From Marinomonas sp. TW1 (GTDB lineage: Bacteria > Pseudomonadota > Gammaproteobacteria > Pseudomonadales > Marinomonadaceae): 64,000 nt of DNA. A model generated the notes under the pieces. It was not told the origin of the DNA, searched no databases, and saw only the letters and a list, made by a program, of their open reading frames with translations. The stretch is taken from assembly GCF_001625355.1 (NCBI RefSeq), contig NZ_JSEE01000004.1, positions 62,001 to 126,000 of the forward strand, in the 5' to 3' direction. Made by a program: the position numbers and the translations under genes. Position 1 is the first letter of the stretch. The number at the start of each line of letters is the position of its first letter. Shown one piece after another: positions 50,701 to 56,583 of the stretch.

Positions 50701-50745
50701 AGCTACTCAGAAGAGCTTAAAAAGTTAGAGAATATGCTGTTTTAA
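38713..50745 (+). CDS. Giant DUF4347 / cadherin-like tandem-repeat surface protein (putative adhesin)
   Basis: A 4,010-residue protein, probably secreted or surface-bound. There is no Sec signal peptide; the N-terminus is basic and has the motif I-E-R-R-I-M-F-D-G-A (residues about 26-35), a variant of the LEPR-XLL N-terminus of huge repetitive proteins. DUF4347 spans about residues 75-240 (VYFIDGSLPDQDGL, LIYGCDLAQSEQG). About ten diverged cadherin/Ig-like domains follow, including a He_PIG-like one (LPDGLSIDSVTGLITGQ). Then come about 29 tandem 93-residue units (residues about 1160-3850). The acidic C-tail has no RTX nonapeptides and no LPXTG. The start may instead be the ATG at 38734. Confidence 0.9.
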   Translation: MIDRVHSMTDKSSQPSRKFYPRIAIERRIMFDGAVAETMDNAIESVSHETQLAETPLANVANTEQELEAALQSSDSSNSVYFIDGSLPDQDGLIAAIPSGANLYVIDSVQDGISQINAVLSQFDQPVDTIHLISHSTADGHLQLGNSILNADSANGQYADALASINQQLSTNADVLIYGCDLAQSEQGQATLQAIASVLDSDIAASDDVTGVDGDWHLEYQLGAIESESIIAEEWQHNLLNSLPVAGVDAYNIGQNYSGTFDVLANDTDPDGDALSVASASALFGNVVINGDNTLTYTPNSNFIGTDTISYVLQDSNGASALVDGVATVVVIDATDLPLINLPVIDVFDEDQPLVFADLGVAQVSIGNITGDVANVTLNVPVGSLTITENVGVNLTDEGNGTIRLVGDLANVNLALDTLVYTPAADYNGPVNITVGLTDELLSVPITAILPLGIDAVADIVDDSVTTDVNTNLSFNVLANDTFENASAQVTSYTNPANGTIVTDALGNVTYTPNADYIGSDSFSYTVTSNGTQETATIIVETLGPNTIPVFTLPVSESVNEEGTLVFSSANANVVSVSDLDADVLTITLESANGVLSLSGVAGLSFTEGDGTGDARMVFSGSEADINAALEGLQFSPNADFYGATSISVNADDGRATVSESIVINVSGIVDGVADDVGTEVNTVVTFDPLLNDSFEGSATITAVSVPSHGTATIGLDQKITYTPEANYRGYDSFTYTVESGGVTETVSVTMTVGTNSAPVALGLDLLNYTDGQLVVLDTSLGFLDGDLLDVLTYAAVGLPDGLSIDSVTGLITGQLAADASTKVASGDYSVTVTATDILGASADIIVDLNVVNLDPIVSVGAAVGVEDTNLEINALVNATDPDGDDIAITAATAPNGEVVINPDGSLTYIPDADYFGTDVITYTVTDSDGGSSQGIINVTLAAVADLPTISLPTLDLLNEDADLIFSDLLGQQISVGDVDGDILEVILNVPIGSLLITETANVDISQGNGANDSVLVMSGSVADLNLALNSLVYTPGEDYNGPVDLTVSLGQLGQAIEVNAVLPIGIAAVADIVDDTVNVVEGQGVSFNVLANDTFENSGRYVSDHTTPTNGTISIDAQGNVTYTPLANFVGTDTFTYVVESNGTLETATVTLNVLAAPEAVSDTATTAEDTPVTIDVLANDTVASGATLTLSNPSVPANQGTVSIVDGKLVFTPAADFNGEATISYVITDSNGGTDTGSAVVTVTPVNDAPVATLDTATTDEDTPVTIDVLANDSDVDGDTLTLSSPSVPANQGTVAIVDGKLVFTPAADFNGEATITYTVEDGNGNSDTATVIVTVNAVQDAPTGNNDTATTDEDTPVTIDVLANDSDVDGDTLTISSPSVPANQGTVAIVDGKLVFTPAADFNGEATITYTVEDGNGNSDTATVTVTVNAVQDAPNGTNDTAITDEDTPVTIDVLANDSDVDGDTLTLSSPSVPSNQGTVAIVDGKLVFTPAADFNGEATITYTVEDGNGNSDTATVTVTVNAVQDAPTGNNDTATTDEDTPVTIDVLANDSDVDGDTLTISSPSVPANQGTVAIVDGKLVFTPAADFNGEATITYTVEDGNGNSDTATVTVTVNAVQDAPIANDSTATVDEDGTVTIDALANASDVDGDTLTLSSPSVPANQGTVAIVDGKLVFTPAADFNGEATITYTVEDGNGNSDTATVIVTVNAVQDAPTGNNDTATTDEDTPVTIDVLANDSDVDGDTLTLSNPSVPANQGTVVIVDGKLVFTPATDFNGEATITYTVEDGNGNSDTATVTVTVNAVQDAPVVNDSTATVDEDGTVTIDALANASDVDGDTLTLSSPSVPANQGTVAIVDGKLVFTPAADFNGEATITYTVEDGNGNSDTATVTVTVNAVQDAPTGNNDTATTDEDTPVTIDVLANDSDVDGDTLTLSNPSVPANQGTVAIVDGKLVFTPAADFNGEAIITYTVEDGNGGSDTATVTVTVNPVQDDPIGTNDTATTDEDTPVTIDVLANDSDVDGDTLTLFNPSVPANQGTVAIVDGKLVFTPAADFNGEATITYTVEDGNGNSDTATVTVTVNPVQDAPVVSNATDTVNEDGTVTIDALANASDPDGDTLTLSSPIVPANQGTVAIVDGKLVFTPAADFTGEAIITYTVEDGNGNSDTATVTVTVNAVQDAPVVNDSTATVDEDGTVTIDALANASDVDGDTLTLSSPIVPANQGTVVIVDGKLVFTPAADFNGEAIITYTVEDGNGGSDTATVTVTVNPVQDDPIGTNDTATTDEDTPVTIDVLANDSDADGDTLTLSNPSVPANQGTVAIVDGKLVFTPAADFNGEAIITYTVEDGNGGSDTATVTVTVNAVQDAPVANDSTASVDEDGTVTIDALANASDVDGDTLTLSSPIVPANQGTVAIVDGKLVFTPAADFNGEATITYTVEDGNGNSDTATVTVTVNPVQDTPVVNDSTASVDEDGTVTIDALANASDADGDTLTLSSPSVPANQGTVSIVDGKLVFTPAADFNGEATITYTVEDGNGNSDTATVTVTVNAVQDAPVANNDSAATNVNTQVTIDVLANDTDADGDTLTLSNPVVPAGQGSASVVDGKLVFTPATDFNGYVDVTYTVSDGTDSTQATVTIAVGEVNQTPVTTNDTASVDEDGGVVVIDVLVNDTDAEGDTLSITDAQVPANQGTVAVVDGKLEFTPANDFNGEVSITYTVSDGTTSSDGTATVAVNAVQDVPTGTNDTATTDEDTPVTIDVLANDTDPDGDTLTLSSPSVPANQGTVAIVDGKLVFTPAADFNGEATITYTVEDGNGNSDTATVTVTVNAVQDAPVVNDSTATVDEDGTVTIDALANASDADGDALTISSPSVPANQGTVAIVDGKLVFTPAADFNGEAIITYTVEDGNGNSDTATVTVTVNAVQDAPTGNNDTATTDEDTPVTIDVLANDTDPDGDTLTLSSPSVPANQGTVAIVDGKLVFTPAADFNGEAIITYTVEDGNGNSDTATVTVTVNAVQDAPTGNNDTATTDEDTPVTIDVLANDTDPDGDTLTLSSPSVPANQGTVAIVDGKLVFTPAADFNGEAIITYTVEDGNGNSDTATVTVTVNAVQDAPTGNNDTATTDEDTPVTIDVLANDTDPDGDTLTLSSPSVPANQGTVAIVDGKLVFTPAADFNGEAIITYTVEDGNGNSDTATVTVTLNAVQDAPVVSNATDTVNEDGTVTIDALANASDPDGDTLTLSSPSVPANQGTVSIVDGKLVFTPVADFNGEATITYTVEDGDGNSDTATVTVTVNAVQDAPIANDSTATVDEDGTVTIDALANASDVDGDTLTLSSPSVPANQGTVSIVDGKLVFTPAADFNGEAIITYTVEDGNGNSDTATVTVTLNAVQDAPVVSNATDTVNEDGTVTIDALANASDPDGDTLTLSSPSVPANQGTVAIVDGKLVFTPAADFNGEATITYTVEDGNGNADTATVTVTVNVVQDAPVSENDTATTVQNTPVTIDVLANDTDPDGDTLTLSSPSVPANQGTVAIVDGKLVFTPAVDFNGEAIMTYTAEDGSGNSDTATVTVTVTSSGVSNTAPVAEDDTGATVEDTAVTLDVVDNDSDVDGDTLTVTNPILESGQGTVSISNNTLIFVPADNFNSEAIITYSIEDGNGGSDTARVTISVSAVEDSPVANDSTATVEEDSSVIIDVLANAADPDGDPLTIVSASVPASQGSVSIVDGKLVFTPAENFNGEAIITYTIEDDKGNSDSATVSVTVNSVQDAPVVNNTNTSITVDEGGSVVIDVLSNVSDADGDTVTVTSSSSNQGQVQILDNKVVFTPASNFSGNATITYTVSDGVNSTTASVTVIVIPNEILLDIETADFGRDPSTQSLFDSFENETLDYEPLLLDAVNGISLLPGQSNLSSQQPNLNMINNFSAFEGVSLNDIGSQNGDAITLFNANEIDRALQPEVTTNDDPNQSNITNEEQNATLSDEEVSTLISNSKLFNEQLKELSNSYSEELKKLENMLF
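42190..50274 (+). repeat. About 29 tandem 279-bp repeats within the giant adhesin gene
   Basis: The units encode a cadherin-like (tandem-95) domain with the core DTATTDEDTPVTIDVLANDS, then FTPAADFNGEATITYT and TVTVTVNAVQDAP. Two subtypes mix: A (TDEDTPVTIDVLAND) and B (VDEDGTVTIDALANAS). Period is 279 bp for most; those at about 46371-46926 and after 49158 are diverged or of slightly different length. Three consecutive units (about 47484-48321) are practically identical in DNA, a sign of recent duplication. Confidence 0.92.
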
Positions 50746-50773
50746 GCTGGTGCTAACTAATTGGAGTATCTAA

Positions 50774-52282
50774 ATGGGAAGGAAAGCAGCGCACAAGGTC
50801 AGTGTTGCATGCCTATCTGCTTTTTTGATCGCAGGGTGTTCAACCACCATAAAGCCGATTGATTTCGATGCTGCATCTTTGGATGCGCATCGAACTCTTA
50901 TGAATGACATTCAAACCAATGAGCCTGTGCTCAAGCCTATCTCTTTGTATGAAGCGATGGCTAGAGCGCTGGTTTATAACTTGGATGAAAAAATAGAGCA
51001 AAAGGATGAAGAGTTTCGCTACCGTCAACATTTAGTGACGCGTACTGGTATGTGGCCAAGCCTATTGGCGACATTTGGCGTTAACTCACGAAGCAATGAT
51101 TCAGGTTCAAGCAGCCGATCATTGGAGACCGATCGTGAGTCGTTAGAACCTTCTACTTCTACCGAACGAACTTATTACAATGCAGACCTGACAACCAGTT
51201 GGAATTTGTTGGACTTTGGCGTGGCTTACGCAGAGACCCAACAAGATTTAACCGAAGAAAGTATTGCAGTTGAGCGTCGTCGTAAAGTGGTTAACCGCAT
51301 TATTGAAAGTGTGCGAACGACTTATTGGCGAGCGGTGAGTGCAGAACGTACTTATAAAAAACTGCTTGAATTAGAAAGCTTAGCGCAACGTGCTTTGTAT
51401 CAAGCAACTCAACTGGAACTAACTCGTAAAGTACCTCTGTTAACAACCCTGGAGTACCAACGCGAGTTGTTGACGGTGCAAACCAATGTACAAGAATTAC
51501 AGCGTGAATTGATTCTCGCCAAGTATCAACTCGCTACCTTAATTAATTTATCACCGAAAACACGCTTTACTTTAGAGATTCCGTCACGAACTGATGTGGT
51601 ACCTGTATTGCCTGGGTCTGCTCGTCAAATGGTCCGCTATGGTTTGATATATCGCCCTGAATTACGAGAAATTTTTTATCAAAAAGAAATTAATCAGTAC
51701 AAAAAAGACGCGTCTTTTTATGAGTCTCTACCTGGCCTGAACTTTATCTTGGGGACCAATTATAACTCCAACAAATATTTGGCAAATGATCAATGGGCGA
51801 ATTTAAGTGCCAATGTCAGCTGGAATCTAGTGTCTTTATTCCGCTACCCACTTCAAAAAGACGCATTAGAGGCGGAGTCTGAGGTAATACTGGCCCGTCA
51901 ACAAGCCATGGTCATGGCCATTGTGACGCAAATTCATGTCGCGAGAGCGCGATTTATCCGTATTTCTCAAGAGTTAAACACCATTCGAAAAAATCACGAT
52001 GTGCAGTCCCGGATTGTCGCTTTGACTGAAGCGGGCTATCGCACTAAGCAAATCAGCCAACGCCAATTGGTGGTGGAGAAGATGAACGAAATTTTAGATG
52101 AAATTAGTTATGACTCAGCCTATGCCGATTTACAGAATGCCTATGCCAGTTTGTATGCCTCTATGGGGCTAGCAAACTTAAACATCACCATATCTGATGA
52201 CGCTGATATCGAAGAATTAACCCAAAAATTGAAAGAACATTGGACACAACGTGCCTTAGTGTTACCTGAGTTAGGAGTGTGA
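50774..52282 (+). CDS. TolC-family outer-membrane efflux lipoprotein
   Basis: A 502-residue outer-membrane factor. A lipobox, L-I-A-G-C, at about residues 17-21 marks a lipoprotein. Long amphipathic helices typical of the TolC alpha-barrel follow (LYEAMARALVYNLDEKIEQKDEEFRYRQHLV; YWRAVSAERTYKKLLELE; VVEKMNEILDEISYDSAYADLQNAYASLYASMG). GGAG precedes the ATG. It lies 28 bp after the adhesin and one base before an adaptor gene, so it is probably the outer-membrane channel of a dedicated export machine. Confidence 0.9.
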   Translation: MGRKAAHKVSVACLSAFLIAGCSTTIKPIDFDAASLDAHRTLMNDIQTNEPVLKPISLYEAMARALVYNLDEKIEQKDEEFRYRQHLVTRTGMWPSLLATFGVNSRSNDSGSSSRSLETDRESLEPSTSTERTYYNADLTTSWNLLDFGVAYAETQQDLTEESIAVERRRKVVNRIIESVRTTYWRAVSAERTYKKLLELESLAQRALYQATQLELTRKVPLLTTLEYQRELLTVQTNVQELQRELILAKYQLATLINLSPKTRFTLEIPSRTDVVPVLPGSARQMVRYGLIYRPELREIFYQKEINQYKKDASFYESLPGLNFILGTNYNSNKYLANDQWANLSANVSWNLVSLFRYPLQKDALEAESEVILARQQAMVMAIVTQIHVARARFIRISQELNTIRKNHDVQSRIVALTEAGYRTKQISQRQLVVEKMNEILDEISYDSAYADLQNAYASLYASMGLANLNITISDDADIEELTQKLKEHWTQRALVLPELGV

Positions 52283-52283
52283 T

Positions 52284-53072
52284 ATGAAATATTTAATTGG
52301 TATGGCGGTGTTGTTGTCATCAAATGTGTTTGCTCAATATGAACTAGACATTATTGATCTAAATAGCTTGAAATCTGATGGAATGCAGATTGAGCGAAAA
52401 ATCACCGACGCAAGAGGGGTCATCAATGCGCGTAATCAAGCGACTTTGAAATCCGGCATTAATGGAAAAATCATTGATATGCCAGCGCTTTCTGGCACTC
52501 GTTTTAAGAAAGGCGCACGTTTGGTTCAGTTTGATTGTCGTAAACCGCTAGCAGATGTTAGGGCCTCAAAAGCCAATGTCGCGATCCAATTGCAAAAAGT
52601 AGAAGCAAACAAAGAAATGGCGACTTTTGAAGCCATTAGTGAATACGAAGTGGTTGTGGCGCAAGAAGAACTCAATAAAGCCATTGCTGAAAAAGAGTCT
52701 TTGGACAGTCATGTAACTAGCTGTGAAATTCGTGCTCCATACGACGGGCAGGTGGTTGAAAATCTGGCCAATCCTTTTGAGGTTGTACCAGCAAACGAAC
52801 CTTTGTTATCGATTGTCGATACCTCACATTTAGAAGTGTCACTTATTGTGCCTTCTCATTGGCTTAAATGGCTAAAATTAGAGTCTGATTTTTCGTTTTT
52901 TGTCGATGAATTGAATGCCGAATTGCATGCAAAAGTAACGCGTATTTTGCCTATTATTGATCCAGTGAGTCGCACTGTGAAAGTCATTGGCGAGTTCTCA
53001 CCGCAAGAGGTGAAAGACACCGGCATATTACCAGGAATGAGTGGCAGTGCATTGTTTACTGATCGAGGATGA
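52284..53072 (+). CDS. Periplasmic adaptor (membrane-fusion) protein, HlyD/RND type
   Basis: A 262-residue adaptor with a signal peptide (MKYLIGMAVLLSSNVFA). A lipoyl-like half (ARGVINARNQATLKSGINGKIIDMPALSGTRFKKGARLVQFDCRK), a short hairpin (about residues 88-140), the second lipoyl half (SCEIRAPYDGQVVENLANPFEVV) and a beta-barrel (ILPIIDPVSRTVKVIGEF) are visible. It is compact, lacking a membrane anchor. It starts one base after the TolC-like gene, and GGAG lies in that gene's end. It should bridge the outer-membrane channel to the inner-membrane parts. Confidence 0.9.
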   Translation: MKYLIGMAVLLSSNVFAQYELDIIDLNSLKSDGMQIERKITDARGVINARNQATLKSGINGKIIDMPALSGTRFKKGARLVQFDCRKPLADVRASKANVAIQLQKVEANKEMATFEAISEYEVVVAQEELNKAIAEKESLDSHVTSCEIRAPYDGQVVENLANPFEVVPANEPLLSIVDTSHLEVSLIVPSHWLKWLKLESDFSFFVDELNAELHAKVTRILPIIDPVSRTVKVIGEFSPQEVKDTGILPGMSGSALFTDRG

Positions 53073-53077
53073 TCTAA

Positions 53078-54430
53078 ATGGCTATTCAAATATCGCAAGA
53101 CGCATTAAGACCAAAGGCTGATATATCAGCGTCAGCACTGAAGTTGTTACAGTTCGAAGCGGATATACGCCGTTGTTCGAAACGGGATGAGTTGATTTTT
53201 CACCTCGCAAATCAGTTGAGTCGTTTAATCCCTTATGATCTTGCTTTTGTGTTTGAGCAGGGTGGCAGAAAACGACGTCATGTTCTCTTGTCGAATAATG
53301 TTGCGGAAATTGAGAAGAGCAGTCCGCTGATTTACAAACTGAATCAGTGGGCGAGTCTTGATGTCTCTTTAAATGAAGCGAAACCTTATCCAATTAAAGA
53401 GGTATTGGGGGAAGAGCATGATCTTCCATACGAATGCACATATTGGCAGCCGATTGCGGCAGAAAGTGGTCATGGTGACAGTTGTTTATTTGTACTTTTG
53501 TTTAGTAACTTTGCTTACTCAGAACAACAGCAAGCCTTGTTATCCCGACTAGCTGAAACCTATGAACATGCTTTTCGGGCAATCGAAGCAAAGCCTAATA
53601 AGGCGAGATTGAGTCGTGGTAAATCACGTTTCTTAAAACTCTCTTTTGCGGCTGTATTGGTTGCTGCCTGTGCAATTCCTTTGCCGATGAGTGTGATGGC
53701 GCCTGTACAAGTGATTGCTAAAGATCCTTATATTGTGACGGCGCCATTTAATGGCGTGATTAAAAGCATCAACATTGCTCCAAACACCTATGTTGATCAA
53801 GGTCAGACATTATTGAACTTTGAAGACATTCAAATGCGGAATGAGTACCTCATTGAATTACAGCGATTGGCTGTGGCTAAGGCGAATTTTGAGAAAACTC
53901 AAGGGGAGTCTTTTACATCGGGTGAGGGAAAGTATCAGCTGAATGCGGTTCGAGCAGAGTTGTCTTTGGCTTTGGTTGAAACCCGCTACAGAAGAGAGCA
54001 GCTAGATAGAACTCAGATGAAAGCGTCGCGTTCTGGTTTAGTCATTTATGCTGACAAAGAAGCCTTAGAAGGTAAGGCGGTTCAAGTGGGTGAACGTATC
54101 TTACAAGTCGCACAACCGGGTCAGATTCAATATCAAATTGATTTGCCATCTGCTCAGTCCATGGCGTTTGAGTCAGGTGCAAAAATTTCGATTTATTTAG
54201 ACAGTGCGCCATTAGGTGGGCATGAAGCGCAATTAGAAAGTGTTAGTTATTTACCAACTGTGACTCAGGAAGGGGTAGCGAGTTTCACTGTATTGGCTTC
54301 ACCAACTGTTGGCAAAACGCCGAAAATAGGTGCACGAGGAACCGCACGAATTTACGCTGAGCACGCGCCATTAATCTGGCATGTATTACGTCGCCCTGTG
54401 AACACCGTTCGTCAATGGATGGGCATATAA
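53078..54430 (+). CDS. GAF-domain / HlyD-type fusion protein, inner membrane
   Basis: A 450-residue protein. The N-terminal ~170 residues are cytoplasmic and GAF-like (ELIFHLANQLSRLIPYDLAFVFEQGG, TYWQPIAAESG). A membrane helix lies at about residues 184-203. The periplasmic part has lipoyl-like halves (YIVTAPFNGVIKSINIAPNTYVDQGQTLLNFED and MKASRSGLVIYAD) around a helical hairpin, and a beta-barrel. A cytosolic sensor fused to an adaptor is unusual. It starts 5 bp after the previous gene, with GAGGATG at a suitable distance. Confidence 0.88.
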   Translation: MAIQISQDALRPKADISASALKLLQFEADIRRCSKRDELIFHLANQLSRLIPYDLAFVFEQGGRKRRHVLLSNNVAEIEKSSPLIYKLNQWASLDVSLNEAKPYPIKEVLGEEHDLPYECTYWQPIAAESGHGDSCLFVLLFSNFAYSEQQQALLSRLAETYEHAFRAIEAKPNKARLSRGKSRFLKLSFAAVLVAACAIPLPMSVMAPVQVIAKDPYIVTAPFNGVIKSINIAPNTYVDQGQTLLNFEDIQMRNEYLIELQRLAVAKANFEKTQGESFTSGEGKYQLNAVRAELSLALVETRYRREQLDRTQMKASRSGLVIYADKEALEGKAVQVGERILQVAQPGQIQYQIDLPSAQSMAFESGAKISIYLDSAPLGGHEAQLESVSYLPTVTQEGVASFTVLASPTVGKTPKIGARGTARIYAEHAPLIWHVLRRPVNTVRQWMGI

Positions 54431-54431
54431 A

Positions 54432-56549
54432 ATGTTGAATGATAGCGACGTATTACCGTCTTTGAGGGAGGACTTGCGGCTTGAAGAAGCGCCTTTAACG
54501 GATACGGGAAAACGCCGTTGGCGTCTTTATGACCCTGTTTTACATCGTTGTTTTTTGCTTGAAGAAGCTGATATTAGCCTGTTAACCCTTTGGCAAAGTG
54601 GCACGGTCGGCGCTTTAAAGCAATCATTGCAACGAATGAATTTGGCTTTTGATGATGGTCAACTGGAAGGTTTAATGGCGTTTTTAAAGCGTTATCAATT
54701 GTTCCAATTGCATTCACCTGAAGATTACAGTGAACAGCAGACAAAATACCTTCAAGGTGGTCAAGTAAGTAATGGTTGGCAGCATTGGCTGGATAAAGTG
54801 AGAAGTTATCGTCGGCCTATTTTTTTAATGCAGCCTTTATTGAAGCAGATTGATCCCGTTGTTCGCCTTGTTGGACATAAAATCTTTTTATTCATTTGGT
54901 TGGTGATAACCACTTTTGGTTTGTACTTTTCCTTTCGTCAATGGGATGAGTTTATTAACACGGCCAGTGGTCTATTAAATGTTGAGGGGATGATTGCATT
55001 TGGTCTTACCTTGTGCGTGCTTAAATGTTTTCACGAGCTTGGTCATGCTTATTTAGCACATTACTTTGGTTGTAAGGTGGGTCGTATCGGTATTGCAACC
55101 TTTTTGTTTTTTCCCATGTTGTATACCGAATTGGATGATGTATCGCGTCTTGATAGTGCCAGACAACGTATGTTGATCGGTGCTGGCGGTATTTTAACGG
55201 AAATTATGATTGCCGGAATTGCCACTTTTTTCTGGGCCGTTTTATCCGATGGCTTGTTACGTAGCCTTGCTTTTATGGTGGCAACCACCTGCTGGACTAC
55301 CAGTTTGTTGATTAATCTTAATCCTTTTGCGAAGTTCGATGGCTATTACATCTTGAGTGATTTTCTGCAGGTAGAGAACCTTCAATCTAAAGCAATGTCC
55401 TGGGGACGATGGTTCTTAGATCGATTGGTAATAGGCCCATCTGTAGACGTACCTGATCAAGCGAAAGGTCGTGTTGCATTTGCGTTAGTGGGTTTTGGTA
55501 TTGCTACTTGGTTCTATCAAATCATCCTCTTAACCAGTGTTAGTTACCTAATGTACAGCCTGCTTTTACCGGCATTAGGTGTGTGTTTATTTGTTGCGGT
55601 CGTAATGACCTATGTAGTGGCGCCTATGATAAAAAAATTGAGTGAATGGTGGCAGAAACGTCAATTGCTTTCTTGGTTGAGAAAAGGGGTTTTAGTATCG
55701 CTTCTCTTTGGGGGTGTCTGCTTGATGTTTTTCCCCTTAGATCAATCGGTCAGCCTACCAAGCGTGGTACGTCATAGCCAGATTGCTGTCGTTCGTGCCC
55801 CTGAGAATGCTTATATCGAAAATTGGTATTTTGATGTGAATTCAGCAGTGGAGGAAGGCGCACTCATTGCTCGTTTTCACTCACCTGATTTAGAGAAAAA
55901 AATTCAAGAGGCCAAGATTTCTTATAACCTTGCACAGCAGAGTTTAAACCGTGTTGTTGGTGAGGCAAGACAGCGGGAATTTGCTCTGGTTTTAGTGCAA
56001 GAGTATGAAAAATCTAAGGCCACATTAGAAGCATTATTAGAACAAGAAAAACGTTTGCAATGGCGTGCACCAGCGAGTGGTCGTTTAGTGGATGTGCCTT
56101 TGCAGTTGCAAGCTGGACAGTGGGTGGCTCCTTCTCAGTCATTAGGACGGATTGTTGCACGTGACCAGCAAGAAGGTGTCGCTTTTGTGAATGAAAAGCA
56201 AATGCAGCGTCTCACTTCTGGTGCGAAAGCGTATTTTTACCCTGATGATCCGTCTTGGTCTAAGAAAGACGCCAAGATTGAAGCGATTACACCTTCTGCG
56301 ATCGATGCTTTGCAGATTGTTGAGTTAGACAAAGCCTATGGTGGTGATATTGCGACGGAGAAAGACGATCAGGGGGTTGCGTCGCCAGTACAAGCATTGC
56401 ATCAGGTTAGATTTACCTTTGAAACGGGTGAAATCACTCGCGATTTACAGTTGTCCGGTAAAGTGGTGATCGAAGCCAGCCCTCAGAGTGTGGCTAGCCA
56501 AGCTTGGGCGAATGTCTGGACTTTAATATTAACTGAGCTGCGTCGCTAA
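54432..56549 (+). CDS. PqqD-like / M50 site-2 protease / HlyD fusion protein
   Basis: A 705-residue membrane protein. Residues 1 to about 95 look like a PqqD-type winged domain (LREDLRLEEAPLTDTGKRRW, LYDPVLHRCFLLEEADISLL). The membrane part holds the M50 metalloprotease motifs HELGH (H201, E202, H205) and NPFAKFDGYY (N297, P298, D303, G304), with several membrane segments. After residue about 440 comes an HlyD-like periplasmic part (VVRAPENAYIENWYFDVNSAVEEG; RAPASGRLVDVPLQLQ). It starts one base after the GAF-HlyD gene. Proteolysis of an exported or membrane substrate is inferred. Confidence 0.9.
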   Translation: MLNDSDVLPSLREDLRLEEAPLTDTGKRRWRLYDPVLHRCFLLEEADISLLTLWQSGTVGALKQSLQRMNLAFDDGQLEGLMAFLKRYQLFQLHSPEDYSEQQTKYLQGGQVSNGWQHWLDKVRSYRRPIFLMQPLLKQIDPVVRLVGHKIFLFIWLVITTFGLYFSFRQWDEFINTASGLLNVEGMIAFGLTLCVLKCFHELGHAYLAHYFGCKVGRIGIATFLFFPMLYTELDDVSRLDSARQRMLIGAGGILTEIMIAGIATFFWAVLSDGLLRSLAFMVATTCWTTSLLINLNPFAKFDGYYILSDFLQVENLQSKAMSWGRWFLDRLVIGPSVDVPDQAKGRVAFALVGFGIATWFYQIILLTSVSYLMYSLLLPALGVCLFVAVVMTYVVAPMIKKLSEWWQKRQLLSWLRKGVLVSLLFGGVCLMFFPLDQSVSLPSVVRHSQIAVVRAPENAYIENWYFDVNSAVEEGALIARFHSPDLEKKIQEAKISYNLAQQSLNRVVGEARQREFALVLVQEYEKSKATLEALLEQEKRLQWRAPASGRLVDVPLQLQAGQWVAPSQSLGRIVARDQQEGVAFVNEKQMQRLTSGAKAYFYPDDPSWSKKDAKIEAITPSAIDALQIVELDKAYGGDIATEKDDQGVASPVQALHQVRFTFETGEITRDLQLSGKVVIEASPQSVASQAWANVWTLILTELRR

Positions 56550-56583
56550 TGAGTACGCGAGACTCTTATTTTGTGAGGTGTTC

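Noticed and set aside
38713-50745. Classical RTX adhesin exported by type I secretion
   Set aside because: No GGxGxDxxx nonapeptides, no recognisable RTX C-terminal signal and no ABC ATPase in the neighbourhood.
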